Shown here: positions 1 through 7,513 of the stretch, piece after piece
Layout of the letters: every line of letters begins with the position of its first letter
Position numbering within the stretch: position 1 is the first letter of the stretch
NCBI RefSeq assembly: GCF_000745005.1
Contig: NZ_JQNB01000001.1
Span: 1,397,001-1,461,000, forward strand
From: Luteibacter sp. 9135
Lineage (GTDB): Bacteria > Pseudomonadota > Gammaproteobacteria > Xanthomonadales > Rhodanobacteraceae
Direction: 5' to 3'
Length of the DNA: 64,000 nucleotides
Notes under the pieces: generated by a model
What the model saw: the letters and a program-made list of their open reading frames with translations, nothing else
Told to the model about the DNA's origin: nothing
Databases searched by the model: none
Made by a program: the position numbers and the translations under genes

Positions 1-915
1 CTCGAAGTTGCTCGGCGCGCCCACGTCCATGGCATTGGCGATGGTGGGTACCGCATCGCGAGGGCGATACGGCTGGCCGCCGAAGAAGGCCGGCAGGGTG
101 TCGTTGGCGTTGCAGGCGAACACCACCTCGCCCAGGGGCAGCCCGATCTGCCGAGCCCACAACGCGGCCACGGCGTTGCCGAGGTTGCCGGTGGGCACGA
201 TGGTATTCATCGGTTCGTCCGCATGGATGGCCGCATGGCCGAAGTACGCCATCTGCGGCAGCAGGCGGCCCAGGCTGATGCTGTTGGCGGAAGACATCGG
301 CACGTCCGCCTGCAGGGCGGGATCGCCCAGCGCGGCTTTCACCAGTCGCTGGCAATCGTCGAAACTGCCCTCGACGCGCAGCGCGCGCACGTTGCCGCCG
401 AAGCTGCCCAGCTGGTGGGCCTGGCGCGGCGAGACACGGTTGTCCGGATAGAGGATGACGACGCGCACGCCCGGCAGGTTGTGGAATGCCGCGCCCACGG
501 CTGCGCCGGTATCGCCCGAGGTGGCGACCAGGATGGTCAGCGGGCGGTCGCCTTCGCGACGCCGTCGGCTGAGGCAGGCGGCGAGGAACCGCGCGCCGAA
601 ATCCTTGAAGGCGGCCGTCGGCCCGTGGAACAGCTCCAGCACGTGCGCGCCGTCGATCGGCAACGCCCGGCGTGGCGCCGGAGACGCGAACGCATCGGCG
701 CAAATGGCCGGTAGCGCCGCTTCCAGCGGATCGCCCGCGAAAAAGGGCCGCAGCATCCACGACGCGGTATCGGCCAGCGTGCCACCGCGCGGTGGCGGCG
801 ATACCGAGGGCATGGCGTCCGGGACATACAGGCCGCCGTCGGGTGCGATGCCTGCGGCGATCGCATCGCTCAGGCGAACGGGCGCGGCATCGCCGCGCGT
901 GCTGACGTAGCGCAT
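1..915 (-). CDS. thrC: Threonine synthase, 3' part missing at window edge
   Basis: Converts O-phosphohomoserine to threonine, a PLP-dependent cytosolic reaction and the last step of the pathway. I translated the frame by hand: it opens MRYVSTRGDAAPVRLSDAI and carries the N-terminal region of the family, then the PLP-lysine motif GPTAAFKDFGARF with Lys104, and the phosphate-binding stretch VATSGDTGAAV. 305 codons are inside the window; the family usually has about 430-480, so the C-terminal third lies outside. The start ATG is two bases after the thrB stop, with GAGGG about ten bases upstream, so translation is probably coupled to thrB. It is the last visible gene of the thr operon. Confidence 0.93.
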   Translation of the reverse strand, partial: MRYVSTRGDAAPVRLSDAIAAGIAPDGGLYVPDAMPSVSPPPRGGTLADTASWMLRPFFAGDPLEAALPAICADAFASPAPRRALPIDGAHVLELFHGPTAAFKDFGARFLAACLSRRRREGDRPLTILVATSGDTGAAVGAAFHNLPGVRVVILYPDNRVSPRQAHQLGSFGGNVRALRVEGSFDDCQRLVKAALGDPALQADVPMSSANSISLGRLLPQMAYFGHAAIHADEPMNTIVPTGNLGNAVAALWARQIGLPLGEVVFACNANDTLPAFFGGQPYRPRDAVPTIANAMDVGAPSNFE

Positions 916-917
916 GG

Positions 918-1874
918 TCACAACACCCTCGCCGCGGGGCCGTCCACCGGTGCCACCAGCACGTCGCTGTCGTGGCCTGTGGCGGCGAACGCCGCGCGCA
1001 TGGACTGTGCCGCGGCCTGCGCCGAGGCGCGATCCTCGAACCAGCCGAACACGCTGGGTCCCGCGCCGGAGATGCTGGCGCCGAGGGCGCTGTGGTCCAG
1101 GGCGGCCTGCTTGACCCGCGCAAAGCCGGGGATCAGGGGCGCACGGCGCGGCTCGACCAGCACATCGGACAGGCCTTCGCGAACGAGGGCGGTATCGCCG
1201 CGGTAGCAGCCTGCCAGCACCAGGGCCAGGTGGGCGCTCTGCGCGACGAACTCGCCCAGGGCGTAGTGCCCGGCCAACGCGGCGCGCGCCCGGCGCGTTT
1301 CCAGCACCACATGCGGATGCACCAGCGCGCAGTGCCATGCCGCCGGCACGGGAATGCGCACCAGGCGTGTGTCGGTGGACAGCACCAGGCCGCCCAGTAG
1401 CATCGGCCCCAGGTTGTCGCCGTGCCGGCTGCCGCTGGCCACCACCTCGCCGTCCAGCGCGAACGGATAGAGCGCCTCGCGCGGCAGCGGCTCGTCGAGC
1501 AGGGCGTTCGCGGCGACCAATGCGGCGACACACGACGCGGCCGATCCGCCCATGCCCGAACCCAGCGCAATGCCCTTGTGCAGCGTGAGCTCGAAACCGA
1601 AGGGTAGGGACAGGGCGTGCATCATGGACAGCAACGCGGCGCCGGCGGTGTTGTCCGCGGCGGCCAGCGGCAGGTCGGTGACCACGCCATGGATGGCGGC
1701 GATGCGCACCTCACGCTCGGCGATGCGGCGCACCTCGGCGCGATCGCCCGCGCCGGCCACGCTGTGGCCCAGGATATCGAAGCCGATGCCGACATTGCCG
1801 ACACTGGCATAGGCCTCCGCCACCGCGACATCCGCGCGGGCCAGAGGCGAGGAATCTTCGTTCAGCATGCGCAC
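918..1874 (-). CDS. thrB: Homoserine kinase
   Basis: GHMP-family kinase that phosphorylates homoserine using ATP; cytosolic, 318 residues, normal for the family. The N-terminal strand [18 protein letters not shown] and the glycine/serine-rich ATP loop [18 protein letters not shown] are both present, and [13 protein letters not shown] near the C-terminus fits the GHMP C-terminal motif. I chose GTG at 1874 because GGGAG lies seven bases upstream; ATG at 1868 is the alternative and gives 316 residues. The start overlaps the end of hom by 13 bases, so the two are probably translationally coupled. Confidence 0.93.
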   Translation of the reverse strand: MRMLNEDSSPLARADVAVAEAYASVGNVGIGFDILGHSVAGAGDRAEVRRIAEREVRIAAIHGVVTDLPLAAADNTAGAALLSMMHALSLPFGFELTLHKGIALGSGMGGSAASCVAALVAANALLDEPLPREALYPFALDGEVVASGSRHGDNLGPMLLGGLVLSTDTRLVRIPVPAAWHCALVHPHVVLETRRARAALAGHYALGEFVAQSAHLALVLAGCYRGDTALVREGLSDVLVEPRRAPLIPGFARVKQAALDHSALGASISGAGPSVFGWFEDRASAQAAAQSMRAAFAATGHDSDVLVAPVDGPAARVL

Positions 1875-3010
1875 CGTTTTACTCCCATGGCGCCGGCCAC
1901 GCGCAGCAGGTCCGTGAACACCGCGGCGGCCGTGACTTCGGGGCCGGCACCCGGCCCCTGGACGACCAGTGCATTGTCGCAGTAACGGCGCGTGGCGAAA
2001 CGCAGCACGTTGTCGGTCAGCTTCGAATGGGCGAAGGCGTGGTCGGCCTCGACCACCTGCACGCCGACGCTGGCGCGACCGCCGTCCAGCCGGGCGACAT
2101 GGCGCAGCACGCCGCCTGCCGACCGCGCATCGGCCAGCAGCGTGGCCATCGGGGCATCCATCAGGGCGAGTTGGTCCATGAAGGCCTCGCGGGAGGCCTC
2201 GGCCAGCTCCGCGGGAATCAGGCTTCGCACGGCGACATCCTCCAGCGACAGCGCCAGGCCGGCCTCGCGAGCGAGGATGACGACCTTGCGTGCCACGTCC
2301 ATGCCGGACAGATCGTCGCGCGGATCGGGCTCCGTATAGCCCATGGCATGCGCCTCGCGCACCAGCGCCGAGAACGGCACGGAGCCGTCGAACCGGTTGA
2401 ACAGCCAGGCCAGCGTGCCCGACAGCATGCCTTCGACGGCGGTCAGCTCGTCGCCCGTGTCGATCATGTCGCGCAGCGTCTGCACCACCGGCAGGCCGGC
2501 ACCCACCGTGCCCTCGTAATACAGGTGGGCGCCGCTGGCCTCGGCCGCGGCGCCGATCTGTCGCCAGCGTTCCAGCGGACCACTGGCCGCGCGCTTGTTG
2601 GGCGTGACCACATGGATGCCGGCACCCAGCCAGCCGGCGTAGTGGTCCGCTACCCGGTCGCTGGCACTACAGTCCGCCAGGATGGCCACATGGCTGCCGT
2701 CGCCGGCGACATAGGCCGCGAATTCGTCCAGTTCCACCGGGCGCCAGGTCTGGGCGCCGTGCTGCCGAGCGTTGAGGGCGTCGTCGTCGCAATCCAGCCA
2801 CATGTGGCGGCTGTCGCTGACGCCGCGCAGGCTGAGCTCCAGGTTGAAGTCGCGACGCAGGCGCGGTGCGGCGCCGCGTAGCTGGTTCAGCAGTGCGCTG
2901 CCGACCTTGCCGGGTCCAACGACGCCCACATGCACGACGAGGGGCTGGACGGCGGCGCGTACGGGCGCGGCACGTAAGGGCGAGCGGGGTAACGCGACAG
3001 CGATGGACAC
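1862..3010 (-). CDS. hom: Homoserine dehydrogenase, ThrA-type, without aspartokinase domain
   Basis: Reduces aspartate semialdehyde to homoserine with NAD(P)H. The dinucleotide-binding loop [13 protein letters not shown] sits at residues 29-41, and the catalytic-domain signatures [12 protein letters not shown] and [19 protein letters not shown] follow. It resembles the C-terminal half of enterobacterial ThrA rather than the free-standing Hom proteins with an ACT tail: I see neither an aspartokinase domain before it nor an ACT domain after it. The frame is open back to TTG 3118 (418 residues), but that part is Pro/Ala-rich and family-unlike. GTG 3010 has a GGAGG eight bases upstream and gives 382 residues, so I prefer it. 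First structural gene after thrL. Confidence 0.85.
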   Translation of the reverse strand: MSIAVALPRSPLRAAPVRAAVQPLVVHVGVVGPGKVGSALLNQLRGAAPRLRRDFNLELSLRGVSDSRHMWLDCDDDALNARQHGAQTWRPVELDEFAAYVAGDGSHVAILADCSASDRVADHYAGWLGAGIHVVTPNKRAASGPLERWRQIGAAAEASGAHLYYEGTVGAGLPVVQTLRDMIDTGDELTAVEGMLSGTLAWLFNRFDGSVPFSALVREAHAMGYTEPDPRDDLSGMDVARKVVILAREAGLALSLEDVAVRSLIPAELAEASREAFMDQLALMDAPMATLLADARSAGGVLRHVARLDGGRASVGVQVVEADHAFAHSKLTDNVLRFATRRYCDNALVVQGPGAGPEVTAAAVFTDLLRVAGAMGVKRCAC

Positions 3011-3017
3011 GATCGAA

Positions 3018-3033
3018 GCCTCCGGTAAGAGGC
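3018..3033 (-). promoter_or_regulatory. Hairpin enclosing the hom ribosome-binding site
   Basis: On the transcript, GCCTC and GAGGC pair across a six-base loop, and the 3' arm contains the GGAGG Shine-Dalgarno sequence of hom. A flanking AAG/CTT pair can extend the stem over a two-base bulge. A CCTCCCTCC tract about 25-35 bases upstream could also pair with GGAGG. There is no U-run, so if the leader regulates hom, the output may be control of translation rather than termination. This is inference. Confidence 0.4.
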
Positions 3034-3121
3034 CCTTGGTCACATCAGGAGGGAGGGTGTCGGCTGGAAGTTCCGGCGCCGGTCCCGTCCTGCGGGAGGT
3101 CGGGGCCGGCAGCGACAAGAA

Positions 3122-3256
3122 CTAGGCGCGCGCGAACTCCGATCCTCCGACCATGGTAATGGTCGTAGTCGTTGTAGTCGCGGTGGTGGTCACGGACGCA
3201 CGCGTGCCGGCCGTGGAGGCCGTAAGGAAATGCAGCGCGGGCGCAAGGGAAGACAT
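3122..3256 (-). CDS. thrL: Threonine operon leader peptide (thr attenuator)
   Basis: A 44-codon ORF that opens MSSLAPALHFLTAS and contains the run VTTTATTTTTTITM: nine threonines and one isoleucine within 12 codons, the hallmark of a thr operon leader peptide (in enterobacteria the ThrL peptide senses Thr-tRNA and Ile-tRNA by ribosome stalling). It ends about 110 bases before the hom start. A GC-rich stem-loop follows it (GCCGG outer arm, TCCCG/CGGGA inner stem, around 3075-3115), then the hom RBS hairpin. The start ATG lies only a few bases after the predicted transcription start, so the peptide may be translated from a leaderless end. Confidence 0.8.
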   Translation of the reverse strand: MSSLAPALHFLTASTAGTRASVTTTATTTTTTITMVGGSEFARA

Positions 3257-3265
3257 GAGCCCGAC

Positions 3266-3293
3266 GTTATGCCCGCGTGATAGCGGCTGTCAA
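3266..3293 (-). promoter_or_regulatory. Promoter of the thr operon
   Basis: A perfect -35 TTGACA (3288-3293), a 16-base spacer and the -10 CATAAC (3266-3271) on the minus strand. Transcription should begin near 3258-3260, two to four bases before the thrL ATG at 3256. Confidence 0.65.
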
Positions 3294-3306
3294 GCGGTTT
3301 GAATCG

Positions 3307-3339
3307 GGTTTCCACCCGCCATGATGGCGGGTGGAAACC
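3307..3339 (-). terminator. Perfect 16-base inverted repeat after cpdB
   Basis: GGTTTCCACCCGCCAT and its exact complement are separated by a single base, 13 bases past the stop of the nucleotidase gene. It is best read as the transcript-end hairpin for cpdB. No clear U-run follows, so factor-independent termination is uncertain. It also insulates the thr promoter just downstream. Confidence 0.6.
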
Positions 3340-3352
3340 GAGGCACGCACCT

Positions 3353-5350
3353 TCAGCGCTTCGACAGGTCCAGCGCGTACACGGCCGTGCCGTCGCCGTT
3401 GTCGTGCACCTGCGTGATCGCCAGGCCCTGTGCCGCCGCGATGTCCTGCTTGCCGGACGCGGCGGTGAAGGTCACCGGACCCTTCGTCTTGACGCGCACG
3501 AAGTGCCACGAGCGCGGGTCGACGTCCTTGCCGGTGATCGTCTTCTTCGCCTGGATCCAGCGGATCACCACCTCGCGGTTGCCGTCGGGCGCGTTCAGCA
3601 CCACGGACTCGCCGTTCATGCCCGGGAACTCGCCGCCACCGTTGGCGCGATAGCTGTTGGTCACGACGATGAAGGACTGGTCGGCGCGGATCGGCTTGCC
3701 TTTGTAGCGCAGGTCGCCGATGCGTTGCCCTTCCGGCTGGGTGATGTCGATGGTGTAGGTGATGCCACCCTGCATCTGGTCGAAGTTGTACGGCACCAGC
3801 TTGCCCGTGAGCGTCTGCTCATCTTCCTTCGTCGGATCGATGCGGTTGAAACGCGTGGCCGATTTTTCCAGCCACGCCTTCACCGCCGCGCCGTCGATCT
3901 TCACCGCCGCCAGCGTGTTCGGATAGAAGTAGAGATCGGCCGCGTTGCGGATCGTCATCGGGCCCTTAGGCACGTCCGTGTAGTCGTCGGGGCCACCGAA
4001 GCCGGTGCGGAAGGCGGAGGCCGCCGAGATCACCGGTATGTCCTTCAGTTCCGGATGCGCGCGGGCGATCTCGTCGCGGGCGTAGTCGGCCTGCGCGGCG
4101 TTGACCACCGCCAGCGCGCTCATGTTGCCTTCGTCGGCGAAGTAGCTGGTCAGGTCGTGGTCGGTGGCGCCGATCGGCGTGTTGACGTAAGCCACCGCGG
4201 CCTCGTGGGCCGGCATCACGATGGGTGCGATGGTGGGATCGACGGGCACGCACTCGTTCTTCTTCGGACAGATCGGCCGGACCTGGCTATGGCTCTTGTC
4301 CTTCTGCACCACCCAGCGGCCGTTATCGCGTGCCAGCGTCATGTTGATGACGCCCAGGTCCTTGCCGAAGAAGCCGCCCATGACGGCGGGCACACCGCGC
4401 ACGATGCCGCGCTTCGCGTCCACGTCCTTCATGCCCATGTAGCGCGGCCCCGGGAATTCGGTATGCGAATGGCCGAGCAGCAACGCATCGATACCGGGAA
4501 CGCCGGCGAGGTACCAGCCGCCGTTCTCCATCTGCGGCGTGTACGGCGCGGTATTGAGGCCGCCATGCAGGATGGCGACGACCAGGTCGGGCTTCTGTGC
4601 CAGCACCTCCGGCATGTACCGCTGTGCGGCTTCCACCACGCCGTCGACGGTGACCTTGCCCTGCAGGTTGCGCTTGTCCCAGTCGAGGATGGGCGGCGGG
4701 GTGAAACCGATGATGCCGATGCGCAACGTGGTCGGCACGGTCTTGCCGTCGGCGGTTTTCACCTCGACCGTCTTGCTCACGATCGTCCACGGCTTGAAGA
4801 TCGGCTGCTTGTCGCGAGCGCTGTAGACGTTGGACAGCACCAGCGGAAACTTCGGACCGGCACACGCCGCGGGCTTCACCCCATCCACGTTCATCGGCGT
4901 GTTGGTCACCTGCGCGAGGAAGGGCAGGCCGTAGTTGAATTCGTGGTTGCCGGCCGTGCCGCCGTCGTAGCCGATCGCGTCCATGGCCGCGTAGATGCCC
5001 AGCTCCGTGTCGCAGCCCACCGGCTTGACCATCGCCTGGTAGTCGGCCAGCACCGAGCCCTGGATGGTATCGCCGCTGTCGAACAGCACGGTGTTCGGGA
5101 ACTCCTTGCGCGCCTGCCGGATCAACGTGGCCAAGCGCTCGTAGCCGAAGCTGGGGTCGTTCTTCTGCTTGTAGTAGTCGTACGAAAGGATGTTCGAATG
5201 GATATCGGTGGTTTCGAGGATCGCCAGATCCAGCGTCGAACCGTTCGCGACGCTGCCGGAACGGGGCGTGACGGTATCGGCTTTCTGCGCCGTGGTGCAG
5301 CCGGCGAGCAGGGCGGCCGAGAGCGTGGCCAGTGCGAGGGACTTGAGCAT
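3353..5350 (-). CDS. cpdB: 2',3'-cyclic-nucleotide 2'-phosphodiesterase / 3'-nucleotidase lipoprotein
   Basis: Periplasmic dimetal hydrolase that dephosphorylates 2',3'-cyclic nucleotides and 3'-nucleotides, releasing nucleoside and phosphate. The calcineurin-like metal motifs are clear: LETTDIHSNI, FDSGDTIQGS, GNHEFNYG and LLGHSHTEFPG. The C-terminal 5'-nucleotidase substrate domain follows, with NSYRANGGGEFPG. 665 residues, the usual size of CpdB. The N-terminus has a lipoprotein signal ending LLAGC, so the enzyme is probably tethered to a membrane. It lies 58 bases behind a second phosphodiesterase gene on the same strand and probably shares its transcript. Confidence 0.9.
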   Translation of the reverse strand: MLKSLALATLSAALLAGCTTAQKADTVTPRSGSVANGSTLDLAILETTDIHSNILSYDYYKQKNDPSFGYERLATLIRQARKEFPNTVLFDSGDTIQGSVLADYQAMVKPVGCDTELGIYAAMDAIGYDGGTAGNHEFNYGLPFLAQVTNTPMNVDGVKPAACAGPKFPLVLSNVYSARDKQPIFKPWTIVSKTVEVKTADGKTVPTTLRIGIIGFTPPPILDWDKRNLQGKVTVDGVVEAAQRYMPEVLAQKPDLVVAILHGGLNTAPYTPQMENGGWYLAGVPGIDALLLGHSHTEFPGPRYMGMKDVDAKRGIVRGVPAVMGGFFGKDLGVINMTLARDNGRWVVQKDKSHSQVRPICPKKNECVPVDPTIAPIVMPAHEAAVAYVNTPIGATDHDLTSYFADEGNMSALAVVNAAQADYARDEIARAHPELKDIPVISAASAFRTGFGGPDDYTDVPKGPMTIRNAADLYFYPNTLAAVKIDGAAVKAWLEKSATRFNRIDPTKEDEQTLTGKLVPYNFDQMQGGITYTIDITQPEGQRIGDLRYKGKPIRADQSFIVVTNSYRANGGGEFPGMNGESVVLNAPDGNREVVIRWIQAKKTITGKDVDPRSWHFVRVKTKGPVTFTAASGKQDIAAAQGLAITQVHDNGDGTAVYALDLSKR

Positions 5351-5408
5351 CGGAAAGGTCCGTGTGGAATCGGGAGTGCGGTCGGCACGCTAGCAGAAAC
5401 GCGGGCGG

Positions 5409-7334
5409 TCAGGGCAGGCGCTCGGCCTTGGCCTGGTCGAAATACGTGTAGACCTTGCCGTTATCGTCCAGCTGCTTGGTCTTCAGCACGAAGCGATAGG
5501 CCGAGCGCTGCATCGCGCTACCGTCCACGCGGCGTACGTCCAGGCCATGCGCGGTGTCGGTGGTGACATCCACCGGGCGCACACTCAACCGGCCGGCCTC
5601 ATGCCCTTCGAGCGCCTCGCGCAGGACGCGCCCGTCCGGACTGCCCAGCTTCACGCCCAGCACGGCGGCCAGCGTGGGTGCGAGGTCGACATTGCCGCTG
5701 GGCAGTTCGCTGCGCAGGCCCTTGTGGAAATCCGGCCCGCTGGCCAGCAGCAGGTTGTGCACGTCGATGGGGCTGAAGCTGCCGTGCATGCCGCGCTCGT
5801 TGGACATGCTGGTGTACTCGGTGCCCTTGAATCCCTGCACCGTCGCTTCCGTATCGAAGTCGTAGCTGACCACGATGTCGGGCGAGCGGGTGTTTTCCAG
5901 GTGTACGGTGGCCAGCGGCAGCGTGCCGGGAATCTTCCCGTAACGCGCGTCGACGAAGATCGCACCGAACATCTCGTGGCTCTGCAGGAAGCGCACGGCG
6001 TCCACGATGCGGTTGCGATCGTGCGAGGGCAGGTAGAGGTATTCGCTGCCGCCGTTGGGTGCGAGGACGAACGCCTTCCCCGCGCCGTCGGCGGGCAGCT
6101 TGTACGACGGCGTGGTGTATGGGCCAGGCTTGCCGCAGACGCGACCGTCGTCGTCGAAGCGGGTGGGGCGCAGCGGCGTGCCGTCGGCCTTCACGCCGGC
6201 CATCACCGGTGCGTAGATGCAGCCCATGCCGTCGAAGGCGGGCAGCCCGGCACGCGTCATTTCGTCAGCCAGGCGAATCGCGCCCGCGCTGGAGAAACCC
6301 CATTCCGGATCGATGCGTCCGACCCGTCCGTCGGCGATCTGCCGCAGCGGGAAAAGATCCGCCGGGCCGGCGACGTTGCTGTGGGCGTGATCGGAGACGA
6401 TCACCAGGTCGGTGTCGGCGGCCATGCCGAGCGCTTGCAGCCGATCCTGCAACTGCCCCAGCAGTTCGTCCTGCGCACGCAGCGCCAGGTGGAAGTTCGG
6501 CGAGCCCACGCCGTAGGCATGCTGCGTCGCGTCCGGGTTGCGCAGCCAGACGAAGCTCACATCGGGTTTTTCGACCGGCAGCACGTACTCCAGGAAGGCC
6601 TTCATCAGGAACGCGTTGGAGGGCGTCGGCGGCGCGCCGGCCCCGTCGGAGGCATCCGAGGTGACGCCGTCCTTCAGCGTGACCAGCGGCAACTGCGCGG
6701 TGGGCGTGCCGTTGTCCGGCTCCAGGTGGAAGTGGTCGGGATCGTACGCATGCACCGTGTTGGCGGGCAACGCGAACCCGGCGCGCTGCAGCTTCTGCGC
6801 GAAGGCGAGCGGCAGTGCCACGTTCTCGTCGAGGATCAGGCCGCCCTCGTGGATGTCCTGGAGGAAGGCCGGGCCCGACTTGCCGACCACGGCCGTTTTC
6901 AGCCCGGCCTTGCGCGCCCGTTCCAGCAGGGTCGGTGCCTGCAGGAGGTCGTGGTGCCAGTGGTCGTCCAGGTCGCGCAGGATCGCGTAGTCCTCGGTGA
7001 AGATCGGCACGCTGAAGTCCACCGGCGCGCCCTTGGCATCGGCACCGTTCGCGCCGGGCGCCCAGAAGCGGTTGCCGAAGAAGCCGATGGTCCCGGGGAA
7101 GGAGCCGGTGGCGAAGCTGGACGCGTTGACCATGGTGAAGGTCGGGTACGTGGCGTGGTTGTCCGCGAAGAACGTGCCCTGCTTCGCCAGTGCCGCGAGG
7201 TGCGGCGTGTCGTCCGCGCTGATGGCATCCGGCCGCATGCCGTCCCAGACGAACACGATGACGCGATGCGCCGCGTGGGCCTGCATGGTCAGTACGGCCA
7301 GGGGAAGGGCGACGAGTCGGGCGAGAGGATGCAT
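5409..7334 (-). CDS. Alkaline-phosphatase-superfamily nucleotide pyrophosphatase/phosphodiesterase
   Basis: Secreted type I phosphodiesterase/nucleotide pyrophosphatase-like protein, 641 residues. After a Sec signal peptide ending AHA it reads HRVIVFVWDGMRPDAI, the first metal aspartate of the superfamily, then YPTFTMVNASSFATG with the likely catalytic Thr (the nucleophile in nucleotide pyrophosphatases). DADTQHAYG-like and VSDHAHSNV stretches (here NPDATQHAYGVG and VIVSDHAHSNV) supply the remaining Asp/His metal ligands. Substrate is unknown; phosphodiesters or nucleotides are likely given the cpdB, receptor and GDPD neighbours. Divergent from the TonB-dependent receptor gene. Confidence 0.85.
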   Translation of the reverse strand: MHPLARLVALPLAVLTMQAHAAHRVIVFVWDGMRPDAISADDTPHLAALAKQGTFFADNHATYPTFTMVNASSFATGSFPGTIGFFGNRFWAPGANGADAKGAPVDFSVPIFTEDYAILRDLDDHWHHDLLQAPTLLERARKAGLKTAVVGKSGPAFLQDIHEGGLILDENVALPLAFAQKLQRAGFALPANTVHAYDPDHFHLEPDNGTPTAQLPLVTLKDGVTSDASDGAGAPPTPSNAFLMKAFLEYVLPVEKPDVSFVWLRNPDATQHAYGVGSPNFHLALRAQDELLGQLQDRLQALGMAADTDLVIVSDHAHSNVAGPADLFPLRQIADGRVGRIDPEWGFSSAGAIRLADEMTRAGLPAFDGMGCIYAPVMAGVKADGTPLRPTRFDDDGRVCGKPGPYTTPSYKLPADGAGKAFVLAPNGGSEYLYLPSHDRNRIVDAVRFLQSHEMFGAIFVDARYGKIPGTLPLATVHLENTRSPDIVVSYDFDTEATVQGFKGTEYTSMSNERGMHGSFSPIDVHNLLLASGPDFHKGLRSELPSGNVDLAPTLAAVLGVKLGSPDGRVLREALEGHEAGRLSVRPVDVTTDTAHGLDVRRVDGSAMQRSAYRFVLKTKQLDDNGKVYTYFDQAKAERLP

Positions 7335-7410
7335 GGATCAGTTCCGCGTGAGGGTAAAACGGGCCATGGTGAGGCGTGCGTGTTGCAATATCGGTACCGC
7401 GCCGCCCCGC

Positions 7411-7424
7411 GTGACGATCGTCAC
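7411..7424. promoter_or_regulatory. Perfect 14-base palindrome in divergent promoter region
   Basis: GTGACGATCGTCAC is an exact palindrome in the 179 bases between the divergent phosphodiesterase and TonB-dependent receptor genes. Position and symmetry fit an operator for a dimeric regulator controlling both directions. The regulator is unknown, and it is not a recognisable pho box. Confidence 0.4.
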
Positions 7425-7513
7425 CGTGCGCGGCACCGTCTTGGTTTCGTAAGAAAATGTACACAGTGCGCGGTCACGCTTGGCGGCTTCCTCCGTTCGA
7501 CGAGCCACCATCG

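Noticed and set aside
3299..5566. 755-codon frame opposite cpdB
   Set aside because: Antisense shadow of a gene with all metal motifs intact; no ribosome-binding site.
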